Positions 14,478-23,297 are shown, counted from the stretch's first letter. The stretch is 26,348 nt of DNA from an uncultured Saprospiraceae bacterium (GCA_937967535.1 CALCMV010000059.1:1-26348); one strand, 5' to 3'. Translations and numbers: made by a program. The notes: generated by a model not told the origin, from the letters alone.

Positions 14478-15557
14478 TTACCTATTCAAAAAATCAGCCA
14501 GCAAACGATGAAAATGATGTACACCTTGCTCCATTGAAGGCGAAAAACGTCCGCGTTTGTAGAGGCGGGATTGGATGCCTTTTTGTACTTGTTGCACAAC
14601 GGCTTCATCTTCCATTTCGGTTTGGTCGAGGTTATGAACGGTTTGGTCAAACTCTACGCCTTTAAATTTATAATTCAAAAAACGGACGCGGGTTTGTTGA
14701 TGGTTTAAGGGTTCGATGAGGTTCAATGATAAGCCCCATGGGTAGAAATTAAACATCAAATTCGGAAAAACATACCAATAGTAGGCATAAATATTTTTGC
14801 CAAAATCCTGCACTCCTTCGGGAATATCAAAACAAGGCTCTCCCTCATTTGCCACACCTAATTGTAAATTGCAATACGGAAATAGCTCATAACTATAGTT
14901 CTCCATATCAAGCGCATTATTGAGCGCGGGATGCACATACGCCACATGAAATCCTTCCAAATAATTATCACAATACAATGCCCAATTAGCTTCTACAAAA
15001 TAATCTTTCGACCCCATAGCATTATACTCAAGCGTATCCACAGGTAAGTAATTTAACCGCTTTTGCATATCCGAAAATACCTGTTCAAATGTAGGATTTT
15101 CTGACAAAGAAGTAAAGAGCATCGGTCCCCACTGCGCGAGTGGCAATTGCGGTAAATGGTCGCTTGGTGCCGGAAAATTCTCCACACCTTCAAAGCCCGG
15201 CATCGCCCGCAGCCTGCCATCCAAGCGAAAACATCGCCCGTGATAATTGCAACTCAACATACGTATTTCGCCGGGTTCGTGTACCATGATATTGCCGCGA
15301 TGGGTGCAGACATTGGAGAGGCAATAGCTAGTGCCGTCCTTGTCTTTGGTGAGTACGAGTGGTTCGTTCACCACATTTTCCAGTAAGGTAAACGGATGTA
15401 CTTGCCCTGCTTTTTCTACCAAATCTGCATCGCCAATGTAATGCCACGATTTAGTGAAAATTTTTTCTTTGACTTGCTCAAATATCGCCTCACTGCGGTA
15501 AAACTCTGAAGGTAATGTGTAGGCTTTTCGGATGTCAGGTTCTATGTGTAGGTGCAT
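14478..15557 (-). CDS. Rieske-type aromatic ring-hydroxylating oxygenase, alpha subunit-like
   Basis: The 359-aa protein has the two-domain layout of Rieske non-heme iron oxygenases. The [2Fe-2S] motif is C84-T-H86 ... C103-N-Y-H106, with the usual 16-residue gap. The catalytic domain carries 'NWALYCDNYLEGFHVAYVHP', supplying His204 and His209, and Asp317 in 'EMEDEAVVQQVQKG' as the likely third iron ligand. Asp197 is the usual electron-bridging residue. Family members hydroxylate or demethylate aromatics or quaternary amines, using electrons from a reductase. No reductase or beta subunit is nearby, so the substrate is undefined. The ATG at 15557 gives a full-length N-terminus. Two tandem hairpins lie directly upstream. 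Confidence 0.88.
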   Translation of the reverse strand: MHLHIEPDIRKAYTLPSEFYRSEAIFEQVKEKIFTKSWHYIGDADLVEKAGQVHPFTLLENVVNEPLVLTKDKDGTSYCLSNVCTHRGNIMVHEPGEIRMLSCNYHGRCFRLDGRLRAMPGFEGVENFPAPSDHLPQLPLAQWGPMLFTSLSENPTFEQVFSDMQKRLNYLPVDTLEYNAMGSKDYFVEANWALYCDNYLEGFHVAYVHPALNNALDMENYSYELFPYCNLQLGVANEGEPCFDIPEGVQDFGKNIYAYYWYVFPNLMFNFYPWGLSLNLIEPLNHQQTRVRFLNYKFKGVEFDQTVHNLDQTEMEDEAVVQQVQKGIQSRLYKRGRFSPSMEQGVHHFHRLLADFLNR

Positions 15558-15566
15558 AAGATTAAA

Positions 15567-15665
15567 TTTATTGCTCGTTTAATCTCACAAAAAAATGGAC
15601 TTTTGGCGAGCAATAAAAATTAATACTCGCTAAAAGTGGCAAAAAATTGGACTTTTAGCGAGTAT
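15567..15665. repeat. Two tandem hairpins upstream of the Rieske gene
   Basis: Hairpin 1 pairs TTTATTGCTCG (15567-15577) with CGAGCAATAAA (15607-15617). Hairpin 2 pairs ATACTCGCTAAAAGT (15623-15637) with ACTTTTAGCGAGTAT (15651-15665), 15 bp without mismatch. The two also contain direct copies of TGGACTTTTRGCGAG, so one looks like a duplicated, diverged form of the other. In the minus direction they follow the AlbA_2 gene and T-rich tracts come after each. They could end that transcript, act as operators for the Rieske gene, or be a repeat element. Positions 15666-15845 hold nothing firm. Confidence 0.65.
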
Positions 15666-15845
15666 GCTTTGTACTGAAAATGAAACAATTAATCGTAGAA
15701 ATTCAATCTATTTCATCTAACAAACCGAAAGTTTATCAACTAAATTTTCTGGCTTCTAAGGTCATTGTCGTGATTTTTTTACTTGGTAGGGGTTTTGGGG
15801 GAGAAAAGTGTGAAGCTATGAAATGTTGGAATCACCAAATCCCTA

Positions 15846-17303
15846 TCAAGCCCAAATCGGCACATACCTTGCGCCTTTCCTTGATTGGTTATTGTAACCA
15901 TTCCGTTTAATCAAACCCGCTTTTCGCGTAGCACTGATAATGGAAGATGCTTTGGAAGAATCGTTTTTTGTCATGCCAAAACGCTCTCGAACGCTCTCAT
16001 TGGTCATGCGTTCATTCATTACATATTTTAGGCAACAATGTTGATAACAGGCTCTTATTTTTTCTTCTTTGGTCATCTCAGAAAAGTCCTTTTGAGCGTA
16101 CATACTTATGACGGTGCGTGTTTGTTTTATCTCGAATGACGGTGGGGGAAGTTGGAATACTTCATTGTACGAAATGACTTTATCAATGCCGCTACCTTTT
16201 TCTTCACAAATCCCCAATCGTCTCATAAAATCGGCGACTTTTTCATTTCTTGATTGGTATTCGTCAATAAATCTTTCGGGCTGAATCAGGGGCGTACCCG
16301 GATTGGAGATTTCGATTCTATCGCTGAAAATTTCGACAGTCGGAAAACCCTTTTCTGTAAAGTTTTGATGAATGATAGCGTTGGCAGTCAATTCACGGAC
16401 GGCGATTTCGGGGTACATTCTTACCTCTTTTCGCAAGGCTTCACCGATGACTTCGTTGGCGGGGAGTTGGCTGTTTATCCAATTGACCAAACCTGCAAAA
16501 CCTACTGCATAGCCTCGCACACCGATTTGTTCGCGGATAGTTTGCAACTTGCTTTTTCCATCATAGACAATGACCCGCACCGCTTTTCTTTTCAGCGTAT
16601 CGAAGTTGTTGAGGTCTTTGGCAAAGAGTAGCGCGCCGAGATTGGTGATATGGTAGGCACCTTTGTTTTTCGTAATCAAATCTTCCGACAAGAAGCGTTC
16701 GATTACGCCTTCTTGGGTGGTTGGGTATGGGATGTTGAGCAAGTCGAAGTAGGATTGGGTGTCTAATAAGCGGACGATATCGGCAGGGGTGACATTGCGT
16801 AGGGCGATGGTTTCTTCAAATTTACTATCGTCGCTTTTTGTCCATATTTTTCTTGCTTTTTCGGGAAAATCATTGAGTTTTCTTGTCGTACTACCTACTC
16901 TCACATAAGCCGTATGGTGAAACTCCACAGGTTTATTATACGTGGCAGGAATGATGAACATGGAGATGTGTTTGCCCTCATAATCAAATTCAATTATCTC
17001 AAAATCAATACGCGGACTCAAACGCTGCAATAGCCAATGTTCCAAACTCTCTTTTTTTGCCTTTTTTGCTTTCGCTGTTTTGGCTTTAAAGGTCGTTCCG
17101 AGAATGTTATGCGTTCCATCTTCCACACCAAATACTAAATACCCAAATTCCTGACCCAAAATACACGCACTATTGGAGAGCGCAGATATACGCTCGCCAA
17201 TCTCCTCGTCCGAATGGTAGTTGTGTTTGAACTCTACCCATTCATTCTCCGAAGGAAGTCTGACTAATTCTTGTAGTAGGTTTTGTCGTTGGTGTTTGGT
17301 CAT
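15846..17303 (-). CDS. AlbA_2 / HATPase_c_4 ATP-binding protein (COG2865-like)
   Basis: The 485-aa protein has three parts. The first is an N-terminal AlbA_2 (Schlafen-like nucleic-acid-binding) domain, residues ~10-140 ('NEWVEFKHNYHSDEEIGERISALSN', 'GYLVFGVED', 'FHHTAYVRVGSTTRKL'). The second is a GHKL-type ATPase region with 'RELTANAIIHQNFTEKG' (N box), 'IEISNPG' and 'EEKGSGIDKVI'. The third is a C-terminal winged-helix-like end ('MTNESVRERFGMTKNDSSKASSIISATRKAGLIKR'). COG2865 proteins are annotated as transcriptional regulators or RNA-binding proteins and often sit near restriction-modification loci. Here it follows the fused restriction enzyme gene by 73 bp on the same strand with no obvious terminator, so it may be part of that operon. 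Its role there is inference. Confidence 0.83.
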   Translation of the reverse strand: MTKHQRQNLLQELVRLPSENEWVEFKHNYHSDEEIGERISALSNSACILGQEFGYLVFGVEDGTHNILGTTFKAKTAKAKKAKKESLEHWLLQRLSPRIDFEIIEFDYEGKHISMFIIPATYNKPVEFHHTAYVRVGSTTRKLNDFPEKARKIWTKSDDSKFEETIALRNVTPADIVRLLDTQSYFDLLNIPYPTTQEGVIERFLSEDLITKNKGAYHITNLGALLFAKDLNNFDTLKRKAVRVIVYDGKSKLQTIREQIGVRGYAVGFAGLVNWINSQLPANEVIGEALRKEVRMYPEIAVRELTANAIIHQNFTEKGFPTVEIFSDRIEISNPGTPLIQPERFIDEYQSRNEKVADFMRRLGICEEKGSGIDKVISYNEVFQLPPPSFEIKQTRTVISMYAQKDFSEMTKEEKIRACYQHCCLKYVMNERMTNESVRERFGMTKNDSSKASSIISATRKAGLIKRNGYNNQSRKGARYVPIWA

Positions 17304-17376
17304 GGATTTGTTTATTTTTCAAATACTTCATATATGTATAGAGGAGTGAAGCACACCATTAATACATTATTCTCAC

Positions 17377-20300
17377 TTATATGTGAACGTACAATTCCCC
17401 TTCTAATATTTTCTCTACTTTCAGGTCTAACTGCTCAACTAGCTTAATGTAAAGATGAATTTTAGCTATCAAGGTTTCAAGTTCCAGTATTTTTTCAATT
17501 TGTAGTGAACGGCGGTAGTATTGATAAGAATGTATTTTAAGCCATTCTTTAATTACATTGTAACCGGAGACTTTGAAAGTTATGACTTTTGGGTCTAAAT
17601 CTGGAAATTGCTTTAAAATATTTCCTGCGTCATCCCGCAAATTAATTGTATTTTTTTTGAAATCATATTTATAATAAGTGAGTTCTCCTTCAGGCATTGG
17701 AATATTGGGAATGGTATATTCTGCCTTTTCGATTTCTGCGAGTTTTTTTCCTAATTCAGAAATAATAAGAAACAACGATTTATCTTTAGTGATTGGAATT
17801 TTAGGCCAGTTACCTGCTACTCCGTGCAATGCTCCTTCAAACGAGTTCAAATAAGAGTTTGAACTCAAAATAGCATAGCAATAAAAAGTCAACAAAGAAG
17901 CAATCTCCGTTTTAGAAATATTAAATTCACTTGACAATAGTGTACTCAATCGGATGTTTATATTTTCTTCCGATTCCTGATTCCATTCGCCTTTTTTCTT
18001 GTATTTTGGGAAATAATTACAAAACAAACGTGCGCTTCCTCTCTTACTTAGGTCATTATCGGGAATATTCCAGCAAAAGGATGAAAATTTGTGTAAATTA
18101 TTGTCTAAATCTTCAGGGGCAGGTGATACAATAAAACCAAATACTCGATTATCCGTATATGCAGCTCTTACTTCGGGGCGTATTCTTGTACCTCCCCCTC
18201 CCAATTGTTTTAATTGATTGAGTAAATCATTGTCAAGTATGACATTTACTGCAAGAAATGGTCGATAGGAGTATTGTGCTATATGATTTGCAGCTATGGC
18301 AGATTTGAGTTTTGCTCTGACTCCTTCGGTAATTTTGGTTTGACTTGGGATTTTTCGCTGTCCGTTATACCATCGTGCTTTAATAGTATCAAAGTTATTG
18401 TTAGTATCGGCTATAAATTTTGAGCGCCTTTTAAGTTGTCCGGCTGAAGCATGTACCAATAAGTGAGTTGGAGCCAACTTTACACCAGAACAATGTCTCA
18501 AAAAAATACCCTTATCATCTGCATCTGTAATAGGCCAGAATGAATTGTATAGTTTTTTGTCAAATTTTGTTTTAGGTTTTAATGAAAAATCGTCAGTATC
18601 TACTTCAAGTCTTTTCCATTCATTTAAATCAATTGTAGTTTGGCTAAAAAAATCTACCTTTTCCCGCTTGGACAGATGTGAAATAGACTGGTAGTTAAGT
18701 AAAGCATTTGACTGATTTTCTTTTACAGATATGGCAGCTAAAATTTGTCGTCCTTGTCTAGTTTTGAATAAATTAACACTCCCTGTTCCTGTTCGGAGGT
18801 CACCGTCAAAATCCAATACCCATATCTCATTGAATTTTTCGATAAGAAATTTACGGGCAAACTTATAGGTGGGGCTTTTAGCAAAACTTGATGGAATAAT
18901 TAAAATAAACAAAGAAGGCGAGCTTTTTAGGGAGCGGTCTGCCGTCCATCTCAAGAATTTGACAAATTCATTGGAGAGTTGTTTTTGTGTATTCTGCCTT
19001 GCGGTTCTACCTGTTTCCTCCGGTCTGAAGTCATTGATGAGTTCTTTAATTATTTTCCCTTCATTTTCAATTTGAAAAGTAGAATCAGAGGAGGGAGGAT
19101 TTCCGATGATTAAAGTCAAGGGTGGAGTAGCTAGATTATATGCTTCCTTTTGCTCCTTTACGAGTAAATTGTCGAAAGATTGATGATTATTCGACTCAAG
19201 ATTTGTTTCAAATAATGTATCGCTTAGGGTATTGGTGAGTTTAATTTTTACATTTTTAGGATAAGTACGACTAATTATACTCATTCTGTAATGTGCCAAA
19301 GCGTAAGGTGCGGGCAGTATTTCAAATCCTATTAAATCTACACTATCACTTGGAGTGAATATATCCAGTATAGCTTCCAGAAATGTACCGGTACCACAAC
19401 AGGGGTCAATAATCTTGTTGCCCGGAGCATTTATCTTCATACCGGGCATTGTTTTTCGGATAATTGTATTTGCTAATCGGGCAGTATAAAATGCCAGTAC
19501 TCTAGGCGTATAGAATGCTCCATAGTCAAACCTCGTGTCGGGGTCGTACTTGGTTAAAAATGCCTCATATAATTCGTGAAAATCCGGTGTTTCTATTTGT
19601 TTATTTGAAAATTGTATGTGAGATAGTAATCTTCGCAGGTCGTCATACCATACTCCGAGTCTACTCAAATCAGAGTTTAATTCAGATTCCAAACCTCTGA
19701 CGAGCATTTTAAACGGTAGTAATTCTTCGGTATATTCGTCATCTATAACAGAGAACCAAAACCTGTGTATGCGCTCGTATTTTTCAGAAGGGCTTGCCGT
19801 ATTAAAATCAATAACTCTGTGAGCATACAATAATCCGAATGTTAATACCTGCGAAATAAAGTCAGAAAAGTTTAAGTCATCTTCCAAAGTTTTATCGTGG
19901 CTTGTAGCTGCAACTTCTTTGAGGTTTTTCAATAAACGTATTGTATGTAGTTCTACCTGATTTGCCGCCTCATCCTCTTCTAAATTAAGAAACTCATTGA
20001 TTTCTTCGGTCAGGAGTTTTGTTCTTTTAGCTACTTCCGACACTAATTGATGTTCGGAAATTATCCGATGTCCGATTTGTCCGAAAAAGGATAGAAAAAG
20101 TGATTCTAATTCAAAGTCAGGGTTTACATTTTCCCAGTCAACAGGTTTTGAACATGCAGTATATTTTATTTTTTCACCATCGGGTCTGAACAAAATAAAG
20201 TCTATTCCGTCAGTCAGTAAAACAGGGTTGCCAAGCGAAAGGTATTTGTCTATTTGTTTTTTATAAGTTGCTGTGTTGATTTCATTTTTTGTATCAATTC

Positions 20301-20556
20301 CCTTAGCTTCAACATATCCGTACACACCCATAGAGTCCGAATTATGGAATCTCCAGTCCGGCCTACCTATTTTGTTCTGATTTTTGGGTTCAAGTATGGT
20401 CACGATGTTCGTATCTATACTGCGAGATACATTTTTAAAGAAATTATCCAAACTTGTTCTAAATGACAATTCGGTAGTTGTTTCACCGGATTGGCTTGCC
20501 AAGACTTCCGAGTGCAATTCCGATAAATAATCATTCAGTATAGTGTTAAAACTCAT
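17377..20556 (-). CDS. Fused restriction nuclease / N6-adenine methyltransferase (type IIG/ISP-like)
   Basis: A 1059-aa single-chain restriction-modification enzyme. Residues ~29-90 hold a PD-(D/E)XK-like nuclease site ('GRPDWRF' with D67, then 'YVEAK' with E83 and K85). A helical linker leads to the methyltransferase core: 'YGAFYTPRVLAFY' (345-357), SAM motif I 'DPCCGTGTFL' (384-393), and motif IV 'GNPPSS' (485-490). The C-terminal third resembles the type ISP target-recognition region ('YSYRPFLAVNVILDN', 'NRVFGFIVSP'). No helicase is present, so it is closer to type IIG than true type ISP. Motif IV has Ser where the family normally has Tyr/Phe/Trp. The start overlaps the stop of the upstream C5 methyltransferase by 4 bp. 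Base composition is AT-rich compared with ileS, which suggests acquisition. Confidence 0.85.
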   Translation of the reverse strand: MSFNTILNDYLSELHSEVLASQSGETTTELSFRTSLDNFFKNVSRSIDTNIVTILEPKNQNKIGRPDWRFHNSDSMGVYGYVEAKGIDTKNEINTATYKKQIDKYLSLGNPVLLTDGIDFILFRPDGEKIKYTACSKPVDWENVNPDFELESLFLSFFGQIGHRIISEHQLVSEVAKRTKLLTEEINEFLNLEEDEAANQVELHTIRLLKNLKEVAATSHDKTLEDDLNFSDFISQVLTFGLLYAHRVIDFNTASPSEKYERIHRFWFSVIDDEYTEELLPFKMLVRGLESELNSDLSRLGVWYDDLRRLLSHIQFSNKQIETPDFHELYEAFLTKYDPDTRFDYGAFYTPRVLAFYTARLANTIIRKTMPGMKINAPGNKIIDPCCGTGTFLEAILDIFTPSDSVDLIGFEILPAPYALAHYRMSIISRTYPKNVKIKLTNTLSDTLFETNLESNNHQSFDNLLVKEQKEAYNLATPPLTLIIGNPPSSDSTFQIENEGKIIKELINDFRPEETGRTARQNTQKQLSNEFVKFLRWTADRSLKSSPSLFILIIPSSFAKSPTYKFARKFLIEKFNEIWVLDFDGDLRTGTGSVNLFKTRQGRQILAAISVKENQSNALLNYQSISHLSKREKVDFFSQTTIDLNEWKRLEVDTDDFSLKPKTKFDKKLYNSFWPITDADDKGIFLRHCSGVKLAPTHLLVHASAGQLKRRSKFIADTNNNFDTIKARWYNGQRKIPSQTKITEGVRAKLKSAIAANHIAQYSYRPFLAVNVILDNDLLNQLKQLGGGGTRIRPEVRAAYTDNRVFGFIVSPAPEDLDNNLHKFSSFCWNIPDNDLSKRGSARLFCNYFPKYKKKGEWNQESEENINIRLSTLLSSEFNISKTEIASLLTFYCYAILSSNSYLNSFEGALHGVAGNWPKIPITKDKSLFLIISELGKKLAEIEKAEYTIPNIPMPEGELTYYKYDFKKNTINLRDDAGNILKQFPDLDPKVITFKVSGYNVIKEWLKIHSYQYYRRSLQIEKILELETLIAKIHLYIKLVEQLDLKVEKILEGELYVHI

Positions 20557-21593
20557 TGTAATGCTTTTAGTAGTTGTTTACCCAATGCAAAAGCAAGGTT
20601 TACGGGAACGGCATTACCAATTTGTCGCGCAATATCTACCTTGTTTCCAGAGAACTCAAAGTCCTTGGGGAAGGTTTGCAGTAATGCTCCTTCTCTCAAA
20701 GATATGGTTCTGTTTTGTTCGGGATGTCCAAACATTCCTCTTGTAAAACTATCAAAACGAGCCGTGATAGTAGGAGCGACATCATCCCATTTCATTCTAC
20801 CATACACATTGCGATGTCCGATTTTTCCTGCACCTACTTTATGACATTCTGCCAGCAAATACTCTGGCAAAAAAGCCATGCCTTGCCCTTCTTTTAAGTA
20901 TTTTATTCTCTGTAAATTAATGCTAGATAGTTTATCGCTTCTATGATGTTTTATCTCTGGGTGTTCTTTTCCGTTGGAGGGCAGTGGTGGCAAATTTTCA
21001 ATAGTATCTCTAACTGTAATTTTTTTTTGAATAGGTTGTGGAAATGTAAATTTTAATGGTGATGATGATACTTTTTCACCAACTATTATCATTCTTTTTC
21101 TTCGTTGGGGAACTAAATAGTTTTGTGCATCCAAAATTCTTTTGTGAATATGGTAGCCGTTTTTTTCTGCATGTTCTATGGCATCTTGAAGTATTTTTTT
21201 TCCTCTTTTTCCATTGATACCGAGTACATTTTCCATGAGAAAAAGTCGAGGAGATAGGGTAATCATTTTCTCGATAAATAAAAATACATAATTATTTCTA
21301 CTATCTTCATCTGCTCCAATCCTTTGAATTGAAAAACCCTGACATGGTGGACCTCCCGCGAATAATGACAACTCTCCCTTTTTTATATTCAATTCGTTCA
21401 TTATTTTTTTAGGGTCAAAATTCCGTATATCTAATTTTTCTATTCTATGCTTAAAATATTTTTGATTTGATAACTGGGTTTGTATTGAATATTGGTCTAT
21501 ATCAAAGCTAAACAACATCTCAAATCCTGCCCTTGATAAGCCCAAACTTAATCCACCGGCACCGGAAAATCCATCAATACAAGTCAAATTCAT
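20553..21593 (-). CDS. DNA (cytosine-5) methyltransferase
   Basis: The 346-aa enzyme has all main C5 motifs in order: I 'DGFSGAGGLSLG' (7-18), IV 'GGPPCQGFS' with catalytic Cys84, VI 'MENV' (120-123), VIII 'QRRKRMIIV', IX-like 'RDTIENLPPLP', the region before the target-recognition end 'APTITARFDSF', and X 'ARQIGNAVPVNLA'. It transfers methyl groups from SAM to cytosine C5. The recognition sequence cannot be read from the protein. It overlaps the HTH-methyltransferase gene upstream and the fused nuclease/methylase gene downstream by 4 bp each, so all three are probably translated together. It presumably protects host DNA against the neighbouring nuclease or completes methylation of an asymmetric site. 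Confidence 0.95.
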   Translation of the reverse strand: MNLTCIDGFSGAGGLSLGLSRAGFEMLFSFDIDQYSIQTQLSNQKYFKHRIEKLDIRNFDPKKIMNELNIKKGELSLFAGGPPCQGFSIQRIGADEDSRNNYVFLFIEKMITLSPRLFLMENVLGINGKRGKKILQDAIEHAEKNGYHIHKRILDAQNYLVPQRRKRMIIVGEKVSSSPLKFTFPQPIQKKITVRDTIENLPPLPSNGKEHPEIKHHRSDKLSSINLQRIKYLKEGQGMAFLPEYLLAECHKVGAGKIGHRNVYGRMKWDDVAPTITARFDSFTRGMFGHPEQNRTISLREGALLQTFPKDFEFSGNKVDIARQIGNAVPVNLAFALGKQLLKALQ

Positions 21594-23149
21594 GGTGAAC
21601 TATTTTGTGCTATTTTACTGATATATGAGCTTTTAACTGGTGTTTTAATAGATTCAACAACGGGTTCACCAGAGTAGTTACTGCCTGTAAGTGCCCGTAT
21701 TATCTGTGAAGCTACTGCCACCGAAAGTAGAGGCGGTACAGATTCTCCGATTTGTTTGAAACAATCAGAAAGGCTTCCCTGAAATTCAAAAGCATCGGGA
21801 AAACTTTGAATTCGGGCAGCTTCTCTTATCGTTAAGCCGCGATTTTGCTCGGGGTGTGTAAATCTTCCGCTTGCAGGATTACGAGAATATTGGGTCAGTG
21901 TAACAGCGGGTTTGTTCCAAAATAATCTTCCATAGACATCTGAAAAACCATTTACTCTGTCAAGACACTCGGGTCCCACACCTTCGGGTCTGCTACCTCC
22001 GTCCTTTGGCACTTTAGCGATTATATCAATAGTATTTGCCTTGTGTTTAGTACTTCTATGATATTTGTCTGAAGGGGAAACTTCGCCTGCACTGACCATC
22101 GGTAAATCTGAAATGGCATCACTCACAGTCCTAAAGTTTTCTTTATCAAGAATCGTTGGTACAGGTAATTCAAAATCCATTTTAGAAGCGATAATTACGG
22201 CTCTTGACCTGGCTTGAGGAACACCAAAAGAAGCTGAATTATAAATTGTCTGTTTGACAGCGTAACCTTTCTTCCTCAAAATTTTTCTGATATCCTCGTA
22301 GTGATTCCAATATTTTTTTCCCAATACTTCCGGCACATTTTCCATCACTATAAAGTCAGGATTCAGCTTGACTGCTGTATGTATAAATGCACCGACAAGT
22401 GTGTTTCTCTTATCGTCTTGATTTTGATACCTTTTTCGATGGGCACTAAAACCCTGACAAGGCGCACAACCAATAATCACTAAGGGTTTATTTTTTTGCT
22501 TTGATAAACCAAATTCATTTCTAATTAAGTTGATTCCTTTATTACTACACAATTCTGTAATATCTTCATTTAATGTTTTAGCATTAAAATTAGATTTGTA
22601 AGAGTTCAAGGCTTTTGGGTTAATATCAATAGCACCTTTGAGTTTGAATATTTTAGATTTTCCGATTGCAGAAAAGCCTAGTGACATACCCCCACAACCA
22701 GAGAAGAAATCAATCACATCAATTAATCCTTCGGTATTACAGCGTATTGGTTGCCACTCATCTAATTCTTTTGCAGCCTTCTTAAATGTAGTTTCAAAAT
22801 TTTTCAATTCAATTTTAGAGTACCGTTTTTCTATTCCCTGTTTTATAATTGTTATATTTAAGGTTTTCAGATTATTAATTTTTTGTTCCGCAATTTCTAA
22901 TATTTTATGTGGATTTTGCTCCTCCATAATCTGGCAAGCAATCTTATCACTCAATAAAATTTCTTTTAGCGAATCCTCATTTACCCCAAACACACGAGCA
23001 ATCTGCGGTAACCATTCTTTTTTTGCTGCCCTCTTCCCGCGTTCAATCTTACTCAAAGTAGATTGGTCTATTTTCAACTCGGCAGCAATTATTCTTAGAG
23101 GTACTTCTTTTTTCTCTCTAAGATTTTTTATATGTTTACCAAATGACAT
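21590..23149 (-). CDS. XRE-HTH / DNA (cytosine-5) methyltransferase fusion
   Basis: The 519-aa protein starts with an XRE-type helix-turn-helix (1-63, 'FGKHIKNLREKKEVPLRIIAAELKIDQSTLSKIERGKR'). A helical linker and then a complete C5 methyltransferase follow: motif I 'DFFSGCGGMSLG' (147-158), IV 'GCAPCQGFS' with Cys231, VI 'MENVPE' (269-274), VIII 'QARSRAVII', X 'KQIGESVPP'. In SsoII/Ecl18kI-type methyltransferases an N-terminal HTH represses the enzyme's own gene; the same is likely here because a perfect palindrome lies upstream. The ATG at 23149 gives the canonical HTH start. ATGs at 23161 and 23164 are possible, but a reading frame reaching 23227 would run through the operator. It is the first gene of the restriction-modification operon. 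Confidence 0.93.
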   Translation of the reverse strand: MSFGKHIKNLREKKEVPLRIIAAELKIDQSTLSKIERGKRAAKKEWLPQIARVFGVNEDSLKEILLSDKIACQIMEEQNPHKILEIAEQKINNLKTLNITIIKQGIEKRYSKIELKNFETTFKKAAKELDEWQPIRCNTEGLIDVIDFFSGCGGMSLGFSAIGKSKIFKLKGAIDINPKALNSYKSNFNAKTLNEDITELCSNKGINLIRNEFGLSKQKNKPLVIIGCAPCQGFSAHRKRYQNQDDKRNTLVGAFIHTAVKLNPDFIVMENVPEVLGKKYWNHYEDIRKILRKKGYAVKQTIYNSASFGVPQARSRAVIIASKMDFELPVPTILDKENFRTVSDAISDLPMVSAGEVSPSDKYHRSTKHKANTIDIIAKVPKDGGSRPEGVGPECLDRVNGFSDVYGRLFWNKPAVTLTQYSRNPASGRFTHPEQNRGLTIREAARIQSFPDAFEFQGSLSDCFKQIGESVPPLLSVAVASQIIRALTGSNYSGEPVVESIKTPVKSSYISKIAQNSSP

Positions 23150-23172
23150 TTGATATTCCATCATCAAAATTT

Positions 23173-23203
23173 TTATTTTTGGACAAAATTTGTCCAAAAA
23201 TAA
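23173..23203. promoter_or_regulatory. Perfect 31-bp palindrome, probable operator of the restriction-modification operon
   Basis: The core is GGACAAAATTTGTCC, extended on both sides by five A or T and then TAA/TTA, with 15-bp arms and no mismatch. It ends 23 bp before the ATG at 23149. On the minus strand it contains TATTTTTG, a match to the Bacteroidota -7 box, so a bound repressor would cover the promoter. The half-site GGACA/TGTCC recalls the SsoII operator (from memory). Confidence 0.75.
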
Positions 23204-23233
23204 TACAAAAATTACACTATTTTGCAAAAACAG

Positions 23234-23267
23234 AAAAGGAATTTGGTAATTTAGCCAAATTCCTTTT
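23234..23267 (-). terminator. ileS terminator
   Basis: AAAAGGAATTTGG pairs with CCAAATTCCTTTT over 13 bp with no mismatch around an 8-nt loop. In the minus direction a T-rich stretch follows. It lies 30 bp after the ileS stop and isolates the restriction-modification operon from ileS read-through. Confidence 0.85.
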
Positions 23268-23297
23268 CATATTCTTTTTCAAGAAAGAGTCGATTGC

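Noticed and set aside
15567..15665. CRISPR-like repeat array
   Set aside because: There are only two diverged units, each an inverted repeat, with no regular spacers and no cas genes.
15680..15910. Open frame of 76 codons on the plus strand
   Set aside because: Its 3' part is antisense to the end of the AlbA_2 gene, the product resembles nothing known, and no promoter is evident. It could be a remnant, but that cannot be supported.
23150..23227. N-terminal extension of the HTH-methyltransferase
   Set aside because: It would translate through the palindromic operator; the HTH family start at 23149 is canonical.
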